This document shows, in pieces, positions 8,438 to 16,409 of a stretch of 20,566 nucleotides of DNA (the first letter of the stretch is position 1; each line of letters starts with the position of its first letter). This stretch comes from an uncultured Pedobacter sp. (GTDB lineage Bacteria > Bacteroidota > Bacteroidia > Sphingobacteriales > Sphingobacteriaceae). The stretch is taken from contig NZ_CAMLHF010000093.1 in the NCBI RefSeq assembly GCF_946479715.1, forward strand, positions 1 through 20,566, given 5' to 3'. The notes under the pieces are model-generated. The model was not told the origin of the DNA. It was given only the letters and a program-made list of their open reading frames with translations, and made no database searches. The translations under genes were made by a program, and so were the position numbers.

Positions 8438-8998
8438 ATGGCAAAAGCATCAGAAGTAAAAAATGGTAATATCCTTCGTTTTAACGGAGAATTAGTGCAA
8501 GTAGAAGAGTTTCTACACCGTACACCAGGTAACTTACGCGCTTTTTATCAAGCAAGAATGAGGAACGTAAAAACAGGGAAACTTGTAGAATACAGATTCC
8601 GTGTTGATGAAGATGTTGAGATTTGCCGTGTTGAAACCAACGATTACCAATACTTGTATGAAGATGGTGAAGCACTTGTAGTAATGGATAATACTACTTA
8701 CGAGCAATTTAACATACCAAAATTGTTATTTGGTAAAAGCCTTCGCTTTTTGAAAGAGGGAATGAATGTAATTATCGCATTTGAAAGTGACGAGCCCATT
8801 ATGGCACAAACGCCTTCACATGTTGAATTAGAAATAACGTACTCTGAGCCTGCAGTTAAAGGCGATACATCTACAAACGCATTAAAATATGCAACAGTAG
8901 AGACCGGAGTTGAAATAAAAGTGCCAATGTTTATCAATCAAGGCGATAAAGTTAAGATAGATACACGCACTGGCGATTACGTAGAAAGAGTAAAATAA
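8438..8998 (+). CDS. efp: Elongation factor P, variant without the tip lysine
   Basis: EF-P binds between the P and E sites of the ribosome and helps peptide bond formation at polyproline stretches. The 186 residues show the three usual domains: KOW-like domain I (about 1-65), OB domain II (about 66-128) and OB domain III ending in VNQGDKVKIDTRTGDYVERVK-like sequence typical of the family C-terminus. The loop that reaches the peptidyl-transferase centre reads HRTPGNLRAF. Aligned with E. coli KPGKGQAF, the modified Lys (K34) is replaced by Asn, N32. No Lys is present in the loop; R34 lies two residues on. The gene has its own promoter and a strong terminator, so it is probably monocistronic. 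The family is certain; the modification state is unknown. Confidence 0.97.
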   Translation: MAKASEVKNGNILRFNGELVQVEEFLHRTPGNLRAFYQARMRNVKTGKLVEYRFRVDEDVEICRVETNDYQYLYEDGEALVVMDNTTYEQFNIPKLLFGKSLRFLKEGMNVIIAFESDEPIMAQTPSHVELEITYSEPAVKGDTSTNALKYATVETGVEIKVPMFINQGDKVKIDTRTGDYVERVK

Positions 8999-9035
8999 GA
9001 ATTTTCATAGTTTAGTTTTAGGTTTAGGTTGATTG

Positions 9036-9070
9036 TGGCTTCGGAGTGGTTCCCGAAGCCATCTTTTTTT
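9036..9070 (+). terminator. Rho-independent terminator after efp
   Basis: TGGCTTCGG (9036-9044) pairs with CCGAAGCCA (9053-9061) around an 8-base loop, followed by a run of seven T from 9064. It lies 38 bases past the efp stop and just before the next gene. Confidence 0.88.
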
Positions 9071-9077
9071 ATATTTG
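9070..9077 (+). promoter_or_regulatory. Possible -7 element for the 5-formyl-THF cyclo-ligase gene
   Basis: TATATTTG fits the TAnnTTTG consensus and ends five bases before the ATG at 9083. No TTG is seen at the right distance upstream, and the element overlaps the end of the T run of the efp terminator, so support is weak. Confidence 0.35.
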
Positions 9078-9082
9078 TTTAA

Positions 9083-9661
9083 ATGAAAAAGGCAGAACTT
9101 AGGAAACTGGCATTAAAACAGAGAAAATTACTCTCCCACTCAGCAATACCTGCACTTAGCAATCAATTATTAGCACACTTTTCTAAGCTTGATTTTTCAG
9201 AAATAAAGACAATCCATATCTTCTTACCCATTGCGGAAAAAAACGAACCAGATACATTTCTTTTTATCGATTGGCTTAGAAATAACCATCCTGATATAAA
9301 AATTATTATCCCCAAAGCAGATTTTGAAACGTCCTTAATGAGCAACTATGTTTATTTAGGGAAGAATGGTTTAGAAAAGAACTTATATGATATTTTAGAA
9401 CCTCAAAAAGGAGAACTGCATAATGGGGATGTGGAAATGGTGATCATTCCATTATTGGCTTTTGATGAAAGAGGATATAGGGTTGGCTATGGGAAAGGGT
9501 TTTATGACAGGTTTCTACAAGGCCTGGCCACACTTAAGGTGGGTGTTTCCTTTTTCGAGTCAGGAGACGATATAGATGATGTGAATGAACATGATATCCA
9601 AATGGATTTATGCATTACACCTCATAAAGTGTACGACTTCAGGAAATCAGTGATCAGGTAG
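9083..9661 (+). CDS. 5-formyltetrahydrofolate cyclo-ligase
   Basis: The enzyme uses ATP to turn 5-formyl-THF into 5,10-methenyl-THF and so returns a storage or inhibitory folate to one-carbon metabolism. The 192 residues are a normal length. Family features are the basic N-terminal helix [13 protein letters not shown], the folate-side segment [13 protein letters not shown], and the glycine-rich nucleotide motif [16 protein letters not shown] (130-145) preceded by PLLAFDE. It also has [12 protein letters not shown] near the C-terminus. Its last 40 bases overlap the 3' end of hutG on the opposite strand. The enzyme is also called MTHFS, YgfA or Fau. Confidence 0.94.
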   Translation: MKKAELRKLALKQRKLLSHSAIPALSNQLLAHFSKLDFSEIKTIHIFLPIAEKNEPDTFLFIDWLRNNHPDIKIIIPKADFETSLMSNYVYLGKNGLEKNLYDILEPQKGELHNGDVEMVIIPLLAFDERGYRVGYGKGFYDRFLQGLATLKVGVSFFESGDDIDDVNEHDIQMDLCITPHKVYDFRKSVIR

Positions 9662-10590
9662 GCAATACTTTTGCCCGTGAAAGAGTTGGTTCTTCCATCG
9701 GCCATTTTGCTTGCGCCTTCACAGATGTGCAAATAGGCAAATTGTTTTGATGACCCAAGAATGAGCTTTCTGATCTCATTTAAGCTAAATCCGGAGGGCG
9801 TAGCAGCACTTGACAACATATTCTCTATACTATCAAGATCGATTTCTAATCCAGGATTTTTAAAGTCAGTGATGAATTGGTTCCAGAGGGTTACTGTAGC
9901 GTCCGACAATAAGATATCATCAAAGAAAACCGCCTGTATTTTTTCATTCTCTTCTATTTGTTTTAGAATTGCTTCATTGTTGTAATTATGGTGCAACCCG
10001 AAGATGCCGTATTTGGCCAAATAACCGTCTTTTAAGGCATAACTGAAGCTATTGCCACTATGCCTGCCTTTTGGCGCTCTTAAGTCGGCATGAGCGTCTA
10101 TATTGAGTATGTCAACAGCCTTCTTGTGGACTGAGGCCAGGGCTTTAATTATAGGATAAGCATTATTGTGTCCTCCGCCAACAATAATGGGGATTTTGCC
10201 GGCAGCTATAATTTTAAGAACACATTCGTAAACTTGATTATCTATTTCTGATACCTTTTTCTGTAATGCTTCAATCGTATTATTTTGGGGTTCAGTAAAC
10301 TCAAAATGGCCTAGAACTATTAATTCTGACCCATCTAAAAAGCGGTTACTTTGGATATTGAGGAGGGCTTTAAGTGTAGGATCCCATGCTGTAGCGGCTC
10401 CTGACAGCCCGTAATTAGCCCTTACCCCGATATCTTCAGGAATTCCTATTAATACAAAACGGGCCTGCGAAGTGCTCAGGTCTTCTAAAATAGAGATAAC
10501 CCCAACACGTTCACCTAATTTTGTTTCTCCGCTGCGGATATTGACTAATTTTAGAATATCCTTATTCGAATAAATTCTAAGTCCATCCAT
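9622..10590 (-). CDS. hutG: Formimidoylglutamase (arginase family), HutG
   Basis: HutG hydrolyses N-formimino-L-glutamate to glutamate and formamide, the last step of one route of histidine breakdown. The arginase-fold manganese ligands are all visible: H141 ([10 protein letters not shown]), D165, H167 and D169 (NIDAHADLR), and D251 and D253 (EIDLDSIEN). The substrate-side segments [11 protein letters not shown] and AATPSGFS are also present. The length of 322 aa fits formiminoglutamases better than agmatinases, and the hutI neighbour supports the assignment. Its ATG overlaps the hutI stop by one base (TAATG). The 3' end overlaps the converging cyclo-ligase gene by 40 bp with no terminator hairpin between them. 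Arginase or agmatinase activity is the main alternative but is unlikely here. Confidence 0.9.
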   Translation of the reverse strand: MDGLRIYSNKDILKLVNIRSGETKLGERVGVISILEDLSTSQARFVLIGIPEDIGVRANYGLSGAATAWDPTLKALLNIQSNRFLDGSELIVLGHFEFTEPQNNTIEALQKKVSEIDNQVYECVLKIIAAGKIPIIVGGGHNNAYPIIKALASVHKKAVDILNIDAHADLRAPKGRHSGNSFSYALKDGYLAKYGIFGLHHNYNNEAILKQIEENEKIQAVFFDDILLSDATVTLWNQFITDFKNPGLEIDLDSIENMLSSAATPSGFSLNEIRKLILGSSKQFAYLHICEGASKMADGRTNSFTGKSIAYLITDFLKSYTL

Positions 10591-11834
10591 TAGTCTATTT
10601 CTCCGTTTAAAATGATTTTTTCTATTTGCGACTGCCCAAAACTATAGGGCAGATAAGCTATTGAACTCATGGGCCGGGTAATGAACAGGTTTGCTTTTTT
10701 TCCTATAGCAATGCTCCCTGCAACATCCGATAACTGCATTGCGGCGGCTCCATTTAAAGTAGCAGCATTAATCGCTTCTTCCGGAAGCATCTTTAATTTA
10801 ATACAACCTAATGAAACCACAAAATTCATATTCCCCGAAGGCGTAGAACCGGGGTTAAAATCAGAGGCTAATGCCACGGGAACATTTGCATTAATTAGGC
10901 CGCGGGCATTTGCAAAGGGAATACCAAGGTACAAAGAACAAGAAGGAAGAAGGGTAGCAATTGTATTGCTTGTGCTTAAACAGTTAACCACATCGTCATC
11001 TGTAGCTTCAAGGTGATCTACCGAAATCGCATTATGTTTAACACCAACCTGAACGCCGCCTGATACAGACAATTGGTTTGCATGAATTTTAGGCGGTAAT
11101 CCATATTTCGCACCGGCCTCTAAAAGTTTATCCGTTTCTTCTACAGAAAAAAAGCCTTTTTCGCAAAAAACATCCATATAATCTGCCAGACCTTCATCAG
11201 CTATTCTAGGGAGCATTTGGTCTATAATGAGCCTGATATATCCGTTATGATCATTTTTATAGTCTTCAGGAAAAGTATGAGCGGCAAGGAACGATGCCCT
11301 AAGCGGAATTTTAAAAGCGTCTTTAAGTCGCCTGATTACCCTAAGCATTTTTAATTCACTATCAGAGGTTAAGCCGTAGCCACTCTTAATTTCAACAGCT
11401 CCGGTTCCCTGCTTTATCATATCGTTTAGCCTTATGGAGGCGTTTTCAAACAAATGATCTTCGGATTCTTGCCGAAGTTTACGTGCCGAGTTCAAAATAC
11501 CACCCCCTGCAGCTGCTATTTCTTCGTAGCCTTTTCCTTGAATCTTCATTACAAACTCTTCTTCTCTGGAGGCCGCAAACACAATATGCGTATGAGAGTC
11601 GCACCACGAGGGGAAAATATAACCCCCGTTAGCAGAAATGGAGGTTAATGATGTAGGCAGATCAGCAGGCAGGTTGTCCATATTGCCAAAACCAGTTATT
11701 AATCCATCCTCACACAATATCCAGGCATTGTTTATAACAGGCAAAGTATTCATGGCATCACCCTTTAAAACAGAAATGTTTTTAGGATGAGTGCCTACAA
11801 GCGTGTCAATATCTGTTATTAAGAGGGCAGACAT
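10590..11834 (-). CDS. hutI: Imidazolonepropionase HutI
   Basis: HutI opens the ring of 4-imidazolone-5-propionate to give N-formimino-L-glutamate, the third step of histidine breakdown. The 414 residues show the amidohydrolase metal site: H81 and H83 (CDSHTHIVFA), H251 (KIHANQLS) and D325 (ASDFNPGSTPSGN), with H186 (AAHTFPEDY) and H274 (VDHLEA) as further active-site residues. The family strings EEIAAAGGGILNSARKLR and EIKSGYGL are present. It lies 3 bases after the exonuclease III stop and overlaps hutG by one base, so it appears to be read from the same transcript. hutH and hutU are not in the window. Confidence 0.96.
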   Translation of the reverse strand: MSALLITDIDTLVGTHPKNISVLKGDAMNTLPVINNAWILCEDGLITGFGNMDNLPADLPTSLTSISANGGYIFPSWCDSHTHIVFAASREEEFVMKIQGKGYEEIAAAGGGILNSARKLRQESEDHLFENASIRLNDMIKQGTGAVEIKSGYGLTSDSELKMLRVIRRLKDAFKIPLRASFLAAHTFPEDYKNDHNGYIRLIIDQMLPRIADEGLADYMDVFCEKGFFSVEETDKLLEAGAKYGLPPKIHANQLSVSGGVQVGVKHNAISVDHLEATDDDVVNCLSTSNTIATLLPSCSLYLGIPFANARGLINANVPVALASDFNPGSTPSGNMNFVVSLGCIKLKMLPEEAINAATLNGAAAMQLSDVAGSIAIGKKANLFITRPMSSIAYLPYSFGQSQIEKIILNGEID

Positions 11835-11837
11835 GGT

Positions 11838-12608
11838 TTAGGGATTTAGCTCTAATAGAACTGGGCAATGATCTGAGTGAATTGCGTCGGGAAGTATTGA
11901 AACGTGTTTCAGCTTATTTAAGAGCGGTTGGGTTGCCAAATGGTAATCGATGCGCCACCCAAGGTTCTTAGCTCTTGAATTTGCTCTAAAACTCCACCAG
12001 GTGTAGTGGTGCGGGTCTTTATTAAAGTGCCTGAAAGTATCTATGAACCCGTTGTTTAAAAACAATTCCATCCATTCACGTTCTTCCGGTAAGAAACCTG
12101 AAGAGTTTGCATTTGATTTTGGGTTGTGGATGTCAATGGCGGTATGACAAATATTGTAATCGCCTGAAATAATCAAATTAGGATATTCTTTGCGCAGGTC
12201 TCCAATATACGTGTCAAAGAAACGCATGAATTCATACTTCTTAACCTGTCTGTCGTCTCCACTGGATCCAGAGGGCATGTAGAGGCTCATTAAAGAGAAG
12301 TCGTCAAAATCGGCTCTTAAAATGCGTCCTTCTTTGTCTATCCATTCTTCTCCACAGCCATACTCCACATGGTTTGGTTTTATTCTGGTTAAGATGGCCA
12401 CTCCGCTATATCCTTTTTTCTCTGCCGGAAACCAATAATGGTGATACCCTAATTGTTCAATTAGCGCAAGTATCTCCGGAATTTGAGCAGGCAATGCCTT
12501 AACTTCCTGCAAGCAAACCATATCGGCATCAGTTGCCTGCAGCCATCCAAAAAAGTTTTTTGTTGATGCAGAACGAATGCCATTAACATTGTAAGAGATT
12601 ATCTTCAT
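11838..12608 (-). CDS. xth: Exodeoxyribonuclease III (AP endonuclease)
   Basis: This Mg-dependent enzyme cuts DNA at abasic sites and removes 3' blocking groups in base excision repair. The 256 residues match the family. Active-site residues are N7 (ISYNVNGIRSA), E35 (CLQEVKA), Y110 (SLYMPSG), D150 and N152 (ISGDYNICH), D221 (GWRIDYHL), and the D246-H247 pair (HSDHCPVLLEL). Start and stop are well fixed: the ATG overlaps the upstream cyclophilin stop as ATGA, and the stop is three bases before hutI. It is the second gene of the minus-strand block. The closest functional class is ExoIII/ExoA rather than eukaryote-type APE2. Confidence 0.96.
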   Translation of the reverse strand: MKIISYNVNGIRSASTKNFFGWLQATDADMVCLQEVKALPAQIPEILALIEQLGYHHYWFPAEKKGYSGVAILTRIKPNHVEYGCGEEWIDKEGRILRADFDDFSLMSLYMPSGSSGDDRQVKKYEFMRFFDTYIGDLRKEYPNLIISGDYNICHTAIDIHNPKSNANSSGFLPEEREWMELFLNNGFIDTFRHFNKDPHHYTWWSFRANSRAKNLGWRIDYHLATQPLLNKLKHVSILPDAIHSDHCPVLLELNP

Positions 12609-13291
12609 AAATTATATAATTTTTCTAATTTTTTTGCCGCTCGTCTTTTTAAAACCGAAACAGACATCTTCACATCAGCAACAGGGCGATCGTTTGAATC
12701 CCTGGAAACTGCAGCAATTTTATCAACCATATCTAAGCCCTGAACCACCTCTCCAAAAACAGTATAATTCCTGTCCAGATGTGGTGTGCCGCCTAAATTT
12801 TTATAAACTTCTCTCTGCCAAACCGGTATTTTGAAATGGAGACGATTCGTTTCTAATGAATCTAATCCCTGATTGGTAAATTTTTTACCCTGAACAATGT
12901 AGAACTGAGATCCGCTAGATGCCTTTTCCGGATTGTCGTCTCTTGCAGCCCCCAGCACACCTTTTTTATGAAATAAACTGTCTCTAAATTCAGCGGGAAT
13001 GGTATAGCCCACAGTTCCATTTCCCAACAATTCGCCTTGTTTTGCAACTTTTGAATCCGGATCGCCACCCTGAATCATGAAGTTTTTGATAACCCGATGA
13101 AATAAAGTGCCCTCATAAACACCCTTTTTAATCAGGGACACAAAGTTATCCCGGTGCTGAGGAGTTTCATTGTAAAGCATGATTATACATTCGCCCATAT
13201 CCGTTTTAATTTTAACGTATTGGTGTTTTGGCTTTGCAGCGAAAGCAGAGAAAACACCCAGACATAGTAGTAAGGCTAGAATTCTGTTCAT
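12605..13291 (-). CDS. Exported cyclophilin-type peptidyl-prolyl cis-trans isomerase
   Basis: Cyclophilins speed proline isomerisation during folding. This one begins with a clear signal peptide (MNRILALLLCLGVFSAFA, cleavage before AKPK), so it should act in the periplasm or outside the cell. The cyclophilin core shows FHRVIKNFMIQGGDP (R66, F71, Q74), GVLGAARDD, SGSQFYIVQG and YTVFGEVVQGLDMVDKI. An insertion of about 35 residues (136-172) precedes TPHLDRNYTVFG. The frame stays open to an ATG at 13378, but that would add 29 residues in front of the signal peptide and run into the yceI upstream region, so I place the start at 13291 (228 aa). A weak TACCTTAG box lies at 13315-13308. It overlaps xth by four bases and heads the ppi-xth-hutI-hutG block. 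Confidence 0.93.
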   Translation of the reverse strand: MNRILALLLCLGVFSAFAAKPKHQYVKIKTDMGECIIMLYNETPQHRDNFVSLIKKGVYEGTLFHRVIKNFMIQGGDPDSKVAKQGELLGNGTVGYTIPAEFRDSLFHKKGVLGAARDDNPEKASSGSQFYIVQGKKFTNQGLDSLETNRLHFKIPVWQREVYKNLGGTPHLDRNYTVFGEVVQGLDMVDKIAAVSRDSNDRPVADVKMSVSVLKRRAAKKLEKLYNL

Positions 13292-13407
13292 TAATATTAC
13301 TTTGGAGCTAAGGTAAGTTAAAAATGGCTTTATTGAAATGCGGGATGCTTCAATTTTATTGATTATCTTTCTTACCATACATCAACGCCGGCTAAAACCC
13401 AGCGGTG

Positions 13408-13415
13408 TACTTTTG
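13408..13415 (+). promoter_or_regulatory. Possible -7 element for the yceI gene
   Basis: TACTTTTG fits TAnnTTTG and would give a leader of about 18 bases before the ATG at 13438. There is no convincing TTG 19-20 bases upstream. Confidence 0.45.
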
Positions 13416-13437
13416 TAAAATTAAACTCAAAAAAATT

Positions 13438-14010
13438 ATGAAAAAGGTATTTTTATTCCTGGTTGCAATTTCAATCAGTGTTGCGTCTTTCGCACAAACA
13501 AAGTGGACAGTAGATCCGATGCACTCATTTATAAATTTCTCAGTGAAACACATGGGAATCTCATTTGTAGATGGATCATTTAAAAAGTTTGATGGCGCAG
13601 TTACTGCAGCTAAAGAGGATTTAACTGATGCAAAAATCAGCTTTTCAGTTGATGTAAACAGTATTTCTACAAGTGTTGAACCTCGCGATAAGCACTTAAA
13701 ATCTGATGATTTTTTTAATGCTGAAACTTTTCCATACATGACTTTCGAAAGTACTTCATTTAAAAAATTGAAAGGGAACAACTATGAATTGAGTGGGAAA
13801 TTGACAATTCGTGATGTAACGAAAGATGTTAAGTTCAATGTAGTATTCGGCGGAACAGCTAAAGATCAGCAAGGAAATACCAAAGCAGGTTTCTCAGCTA
13901 ACACAACCATCAATCGTTTAGATTATAACATTAAATACGATCCAACAGGAATGGGTGTAGGTAAAGACGTTAAAATAGCCTTAAACCTGGAATTTGTTCA
14001 GGCAAAATAA
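13438..14010 (+). CDS. YceI family periplasmic protein (lipocalin-like fold)
   Basis: YceI proteins are small beta-barrel proteins with a hydrophobic pocket that bind polyisoprenoid or similar lipids; their cellular role is poorly defined. A signal peptide (residues 1-19, ending VASFA before Q20) is followed by WTVDPMHSFINFSVKHMGIS, the usual opening of the domain. Later come RDKHLKSDDFFNAETFP and LTIRDVTKDVKF, both typical. The mature domain is about 171 residues, a normal length. The frame extends upstream to a GTG at 13405, but the ATG at 13438 gives a standard signal peptide and leaves the putative -7 box outside the gene. It is divergent from the cyclophilin gene and is followed by a hairpin. 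Confidence 0.95.
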   Translation: MKKVFLFLVAISISVASFAQTKWTVDPMHSFINFSVKHMGISFVDGSFKKFDGAVTAAKEDLTDAKISFSVDVNSISTSVEPRDKHLKSDDFFNAETFPYMTFESTSFKKLKGNNYELSGKLTIRDVTKDVKFNVVFGGTAKDQQGNTKAGFSANTTINRLDYNIKYDPTGMGVGKDVKIALNLEFVQAK

Positions 14011-14018
14011 TTGATTTT

Positions 14019-14045
14019 ACAGGCCGTCTGGATAAGATGGCCTGT
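14019..14045 (+). terminator. Hairpin after yceI, possible terminator
   Basis: ACAGGCCGTCT (14019-14029) pairs with AGATGGCCTGT (14035-14045), 11 pairs including one G-U, around a 5-base loop. The tract after it (ATTATTTCT) is only moderately T-rich, so it may be a weak or leaky terminator, or may protect the yceI transcript end. Confidence 0.55.
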
Positions 14046-14060
14046 ATTATTTCTAATCGT

Positions 14061-14888
14061 ATGACTAACTTATCTCAATTCAAAACATTCACAAGCGGGT
14101 TGCCAATTCAGGAAAACCTAATGCCTGTTCTATTTGTGGGTCATGGATCTCCAATGAATGGGATTGAGGGCAATGAGTTTAGCGACAAATGGGCCTCTAT
14201 GGCTCAAAATATACCAGTTCCAACAGCAGTACTGGTGGTTTCTGCACATTGGTTTACCAAAGGCACGCACATTACTGCCATGGATTTCCCTAAAACCATC
14301 CATGATTTTGGAGGATTCCCACAGGCACTTTTTGATGTAGTTTATCCCGCACCCGGAAATCCGGAACTTGCTGCTGAAGCGGCGGGACTTATACAACATA
14401 CGCATGTTGGCCTGGATCATGACTGGGGGCTCGACCACGGTGCATGGACTGTTGTACGACACATGTACCCAGAGGCAAATATCCCGGTACTTCAACTAAG
14501 TATCGACTATACCAAGGATGCGCGCTATCATTATGAGCTGGCCAGGGAATTGCAACTTTTAAGAAAGAAGGGGGTTTTAATTCTTGGGAGCGGAAATATG
14601 GTTCACAACCTCAGAATGATGAGCTGGGAAATGATAAACGGTGGAGGCTATGACTGGGCTTTACAAATGAACGATAAGTTTAAAAGCCTGATTCTAAACA
14701 ATGAGCACAATCCGTTGATGAACTATCAATCGCTTGGTAAAGAGGCTATGCTGGCCATTCCTACCCCGGAGCATTATCTGCCCTTAATGTATACCCTTGG
14801 TCTGAAAAATGATAATGAGGAAGTTTCTTTATTTAACGATAAAGCTGTTGGTGGTTCATTAACCATGACTTCTGTTAAGGTTGGTTAA
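14061..14888 (+). CDS. ygiD: YgiD/LigB-family extradiol dioxygenase (4,5-DOPA dioxygenase-like)
   Basis: The family consists of class III metal-dependent ring-opening dioxygenases. E. coli YgiD cleaves L-DOPA in the extradiol position in vitro, but the natural substrate is not clear. Probable metal and catalytic histidines are H28 (LFVGHGSPM), H63 (VSAHWFTKG), H126 (LDHGAWTVV), H182 (GSGNMVHNLR) and H238 (PTPEHYLPL). The length of 275 aa is close to the family norm. The frame stays open to an ATG at 14037, but that codon lies inside the preceding hairpin, so I place the start at 14061. The stop abuts the stop of the converging aldehyde dehydrogenase gene with no bases between them. Confidence 0.92.
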   Translation: MTNLSQFKTFTSGLPIQENLMPVLFVGHGSPMNGIEGNEFSDKWASMAQNIPVPTAVLVVSAHWFTKGTHITAMDFPKTIHDFGGFPQALFDVVYPAPGNPELAAEAAGLIQHTHVGLDHDWGLDHGAWTVVRHMYPEANIPVLQLSIDYTKDARYHYELARELQLLRKKGVLILGSGNMVHNLRMMSWEMINGGGYDWALQMNDKFKSLILNNEHNPLMNYQSLGKEAMLAIPTPEHYLPLMYTLGLKNDNEEVSLFNDKAVGGSLTMTSVKVG

Positions 14889-16289
14889 TCACATTAGTTT
14901 TTTCAGCCACTTTAATACCCAGTCTTTGCCACGATAAGGAGGATAAATCAACCCGGTCATATCTAACTTAGATTGAAAAACAACAGCCCTTTCGTGGCTA
15001 AACGATTTGAAGCCAAATTCTCCATGGCAACTTCCCATGCCACTTCCGTTTACGCCCCCAAAGGGTAGTTTCGGGTTTGAGATATGAATTAATACATCAT
15101 TAACACAGGTGCCGCCTGCGCTTGTATTTGCTATAATACGATGGATGTTTTCTTTGCTGTCGCTAAAAATATATAACGCCAGCGGTTTGCTTTTTTTGTT
15201 GATGCGGCTAATTACTTCATCTAAACTCTTATAGGTGATGATTGGCAATAGCGGGCCAAAAATTTCTTCGTTCATGATATTCGAATCATCGCTGAGCCGC
15301 GTAAGAACCGTAGGGCTAATGGTGTTATTTCCCTCGTCTGTTTCGCCACCAAAGGCAACGTTGGCGCCTTTATTTGTTGCGTCGGCAATCAGCCCTGTTA
15401 ATCTTTTAAAATGTCTGTCGTTTATAATTTTAGCGTAAACGGAGTGGTCGATGGTATTGTTTCCATTGCAGAACATTTTGCTAACCGATTCTTTATAATG
15501 CCCAATAAATTCAGTTTGCTTTTCTTCCGGAATAAAAACGTAATCAGGTGCAATACAAGTTTGTCCGGCATTCATCAATTTCCCCCAGGCAATCTTTTCT
15601 GCCGCATTTTTTAAGTTGGCTGTAGTATCAATTACAGTAGGGGATTTCCCTCCCAATTCTAATGTTACAGAAGTGAGGTTTTTTGCAGCGGCTTCCATCA
15701 CTACCTTTCCAATAGCGGTACTTCCTGTAAAGAAAATATGATCGAATGGGAGTTCAAGCAAAGCTGTTGATACCGAAGCATCGCCCTCAAAGCAGCAAAT
15801 TTCCTGTTCTTCAAAACATTCGGCAATAATCCGTGCAATAACGGAGCTGGTTGCGGGGCTGAGTTCTGAGGGTTTTAATATGGCGCAATTCCCTGCTGCA
15901 ATGGCAGAGATTAAAGGTGCCATCAGCAATTGAAAAGGATAATTCCACGGAGAAATGATCAAACAGACACCTTTTGGCTCATAGTAAAGCCTGTTTTTTG
16001 CAAAAAGGTTGGTTATTGTTTTACCAATGTATTTGGGCCTCATCCAATTTTTAACGTTCTTAATCGCAAAATCAATTTCAGCATAAGTAAATATCAGTTC
16101 GGTAACGGCAGCTTCAAACTGGCTTTTGCGAAGATCCTGCTGTAAAGCAGCATATACCTCGGCCTCATGCTTTTCTATACCGCGCTTTAATGCCTTTAAT
16201 TTATTCATTCTTTGTGCGGCATTGCTGGTCCTAAGCGTATATTTATGCGCTTGTTGGGCATTAAAAACAGAGTTGATTGTTTGCGTCAT
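14889..16289 (-). CDS. NAD(P)-dependent aldehyde dehydrogenase (class 3-like)
   Basis: Oxidises an aldehyde to the carboxylic acid; the substrate cannot be told from sequence. The catalytic residues are present: N115 (ISPWNYPFQL), E211 (VTLELGGKSP) and nucleophile C245 (MNAGQTCIAPDY). The cofactor motif is FFTGSTAIGK (187-195), and late motifs are NEEIFGPLLPII and LPFGGVNGSGMG. At 466 aa, with the short N-terminus and PPYRGKDWVLKWLKKLM-like tail, it resembles the class 3/fatty-aldehyde group rather than the ~500-residue class 1/2 enzymes. The basic and hydrophobic tail might favour membrane contact, which is an inference. It is divergent from the FAD-like gene and its stop abuts the ygiD stop. 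Confidence 0.94.
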   Translation of the reverse strand: MTQTINSVFNAQQAHKYTLRTSNAAQRMNKLKALKRGIEKHEAEVYAALQQDLRKSQFEAAVTELIFTYAEIDFAIKNVKNWMRPKYIGKTITNLFAKNRLYYEPKGVCLIISPWNYPFQLLMAPLISAIAAGNCAILKPSELSPATSSVIARIIAECFEEQEICCFEGDASVSTALLELPFDHIFFTGSTAIGKVVMEAAAKNLTSVTLELGGKSPTVIDTTANLKNAAEKIAWGKLMNAGQTCIAPDYVFIPEEKQTEFIGHYKESVSKMFCNGNNTIDHSVYAKIINDRHFKRLTGLIADATNKGANVAFGGETDEGNNTISPTVLTRLSDDSNIMNEEIFGPLLPIITYKSLDEVISRINKKSKPLALYIFSDSKENIHRIIANTSAGGTCVNDVLIHISNPKLPFGGVNGSGMGSCHGEFGFKSFSHERAVVFQSKLDMTGLIYPPYRGKDWVLKWLKKLM

Positions 16290-16409
16290 GTTAGCTTGCC
16301 AAACTGGCCTGAAATTGTTAAAATAGGTTAAATTAATTGTCCTTAATTGCTATTGTATTGAAAATAGATTGATTTAAGGGATATTGCACATGTAAAATAA
16401 ATATACAAA

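Noticed and set aside
13292..13378. N-terminal extension of the cyclophilin frame to an ATG at 13378
   Set aside because: It would put 29 polar residues before an evident signal peptide and reach into the upstream region of the divergent yceI gene.
14037..14060. Earlier ATG for the YgiD-like gene at 14037
   Set aside because: The codon lies inside the 3' arm of the hairpin after yceI, and the added residues do not look like family sequence.
16331..16348. Inverted repeat AATTAA/TTAATT between the aldehyde dehydrogenase and the FAD-like gene
   Set aside because: It is short and made only of A and T with an uneven spacer; expected by chance in such an AT-rich gap. No -33/-7 pair was found beside it.
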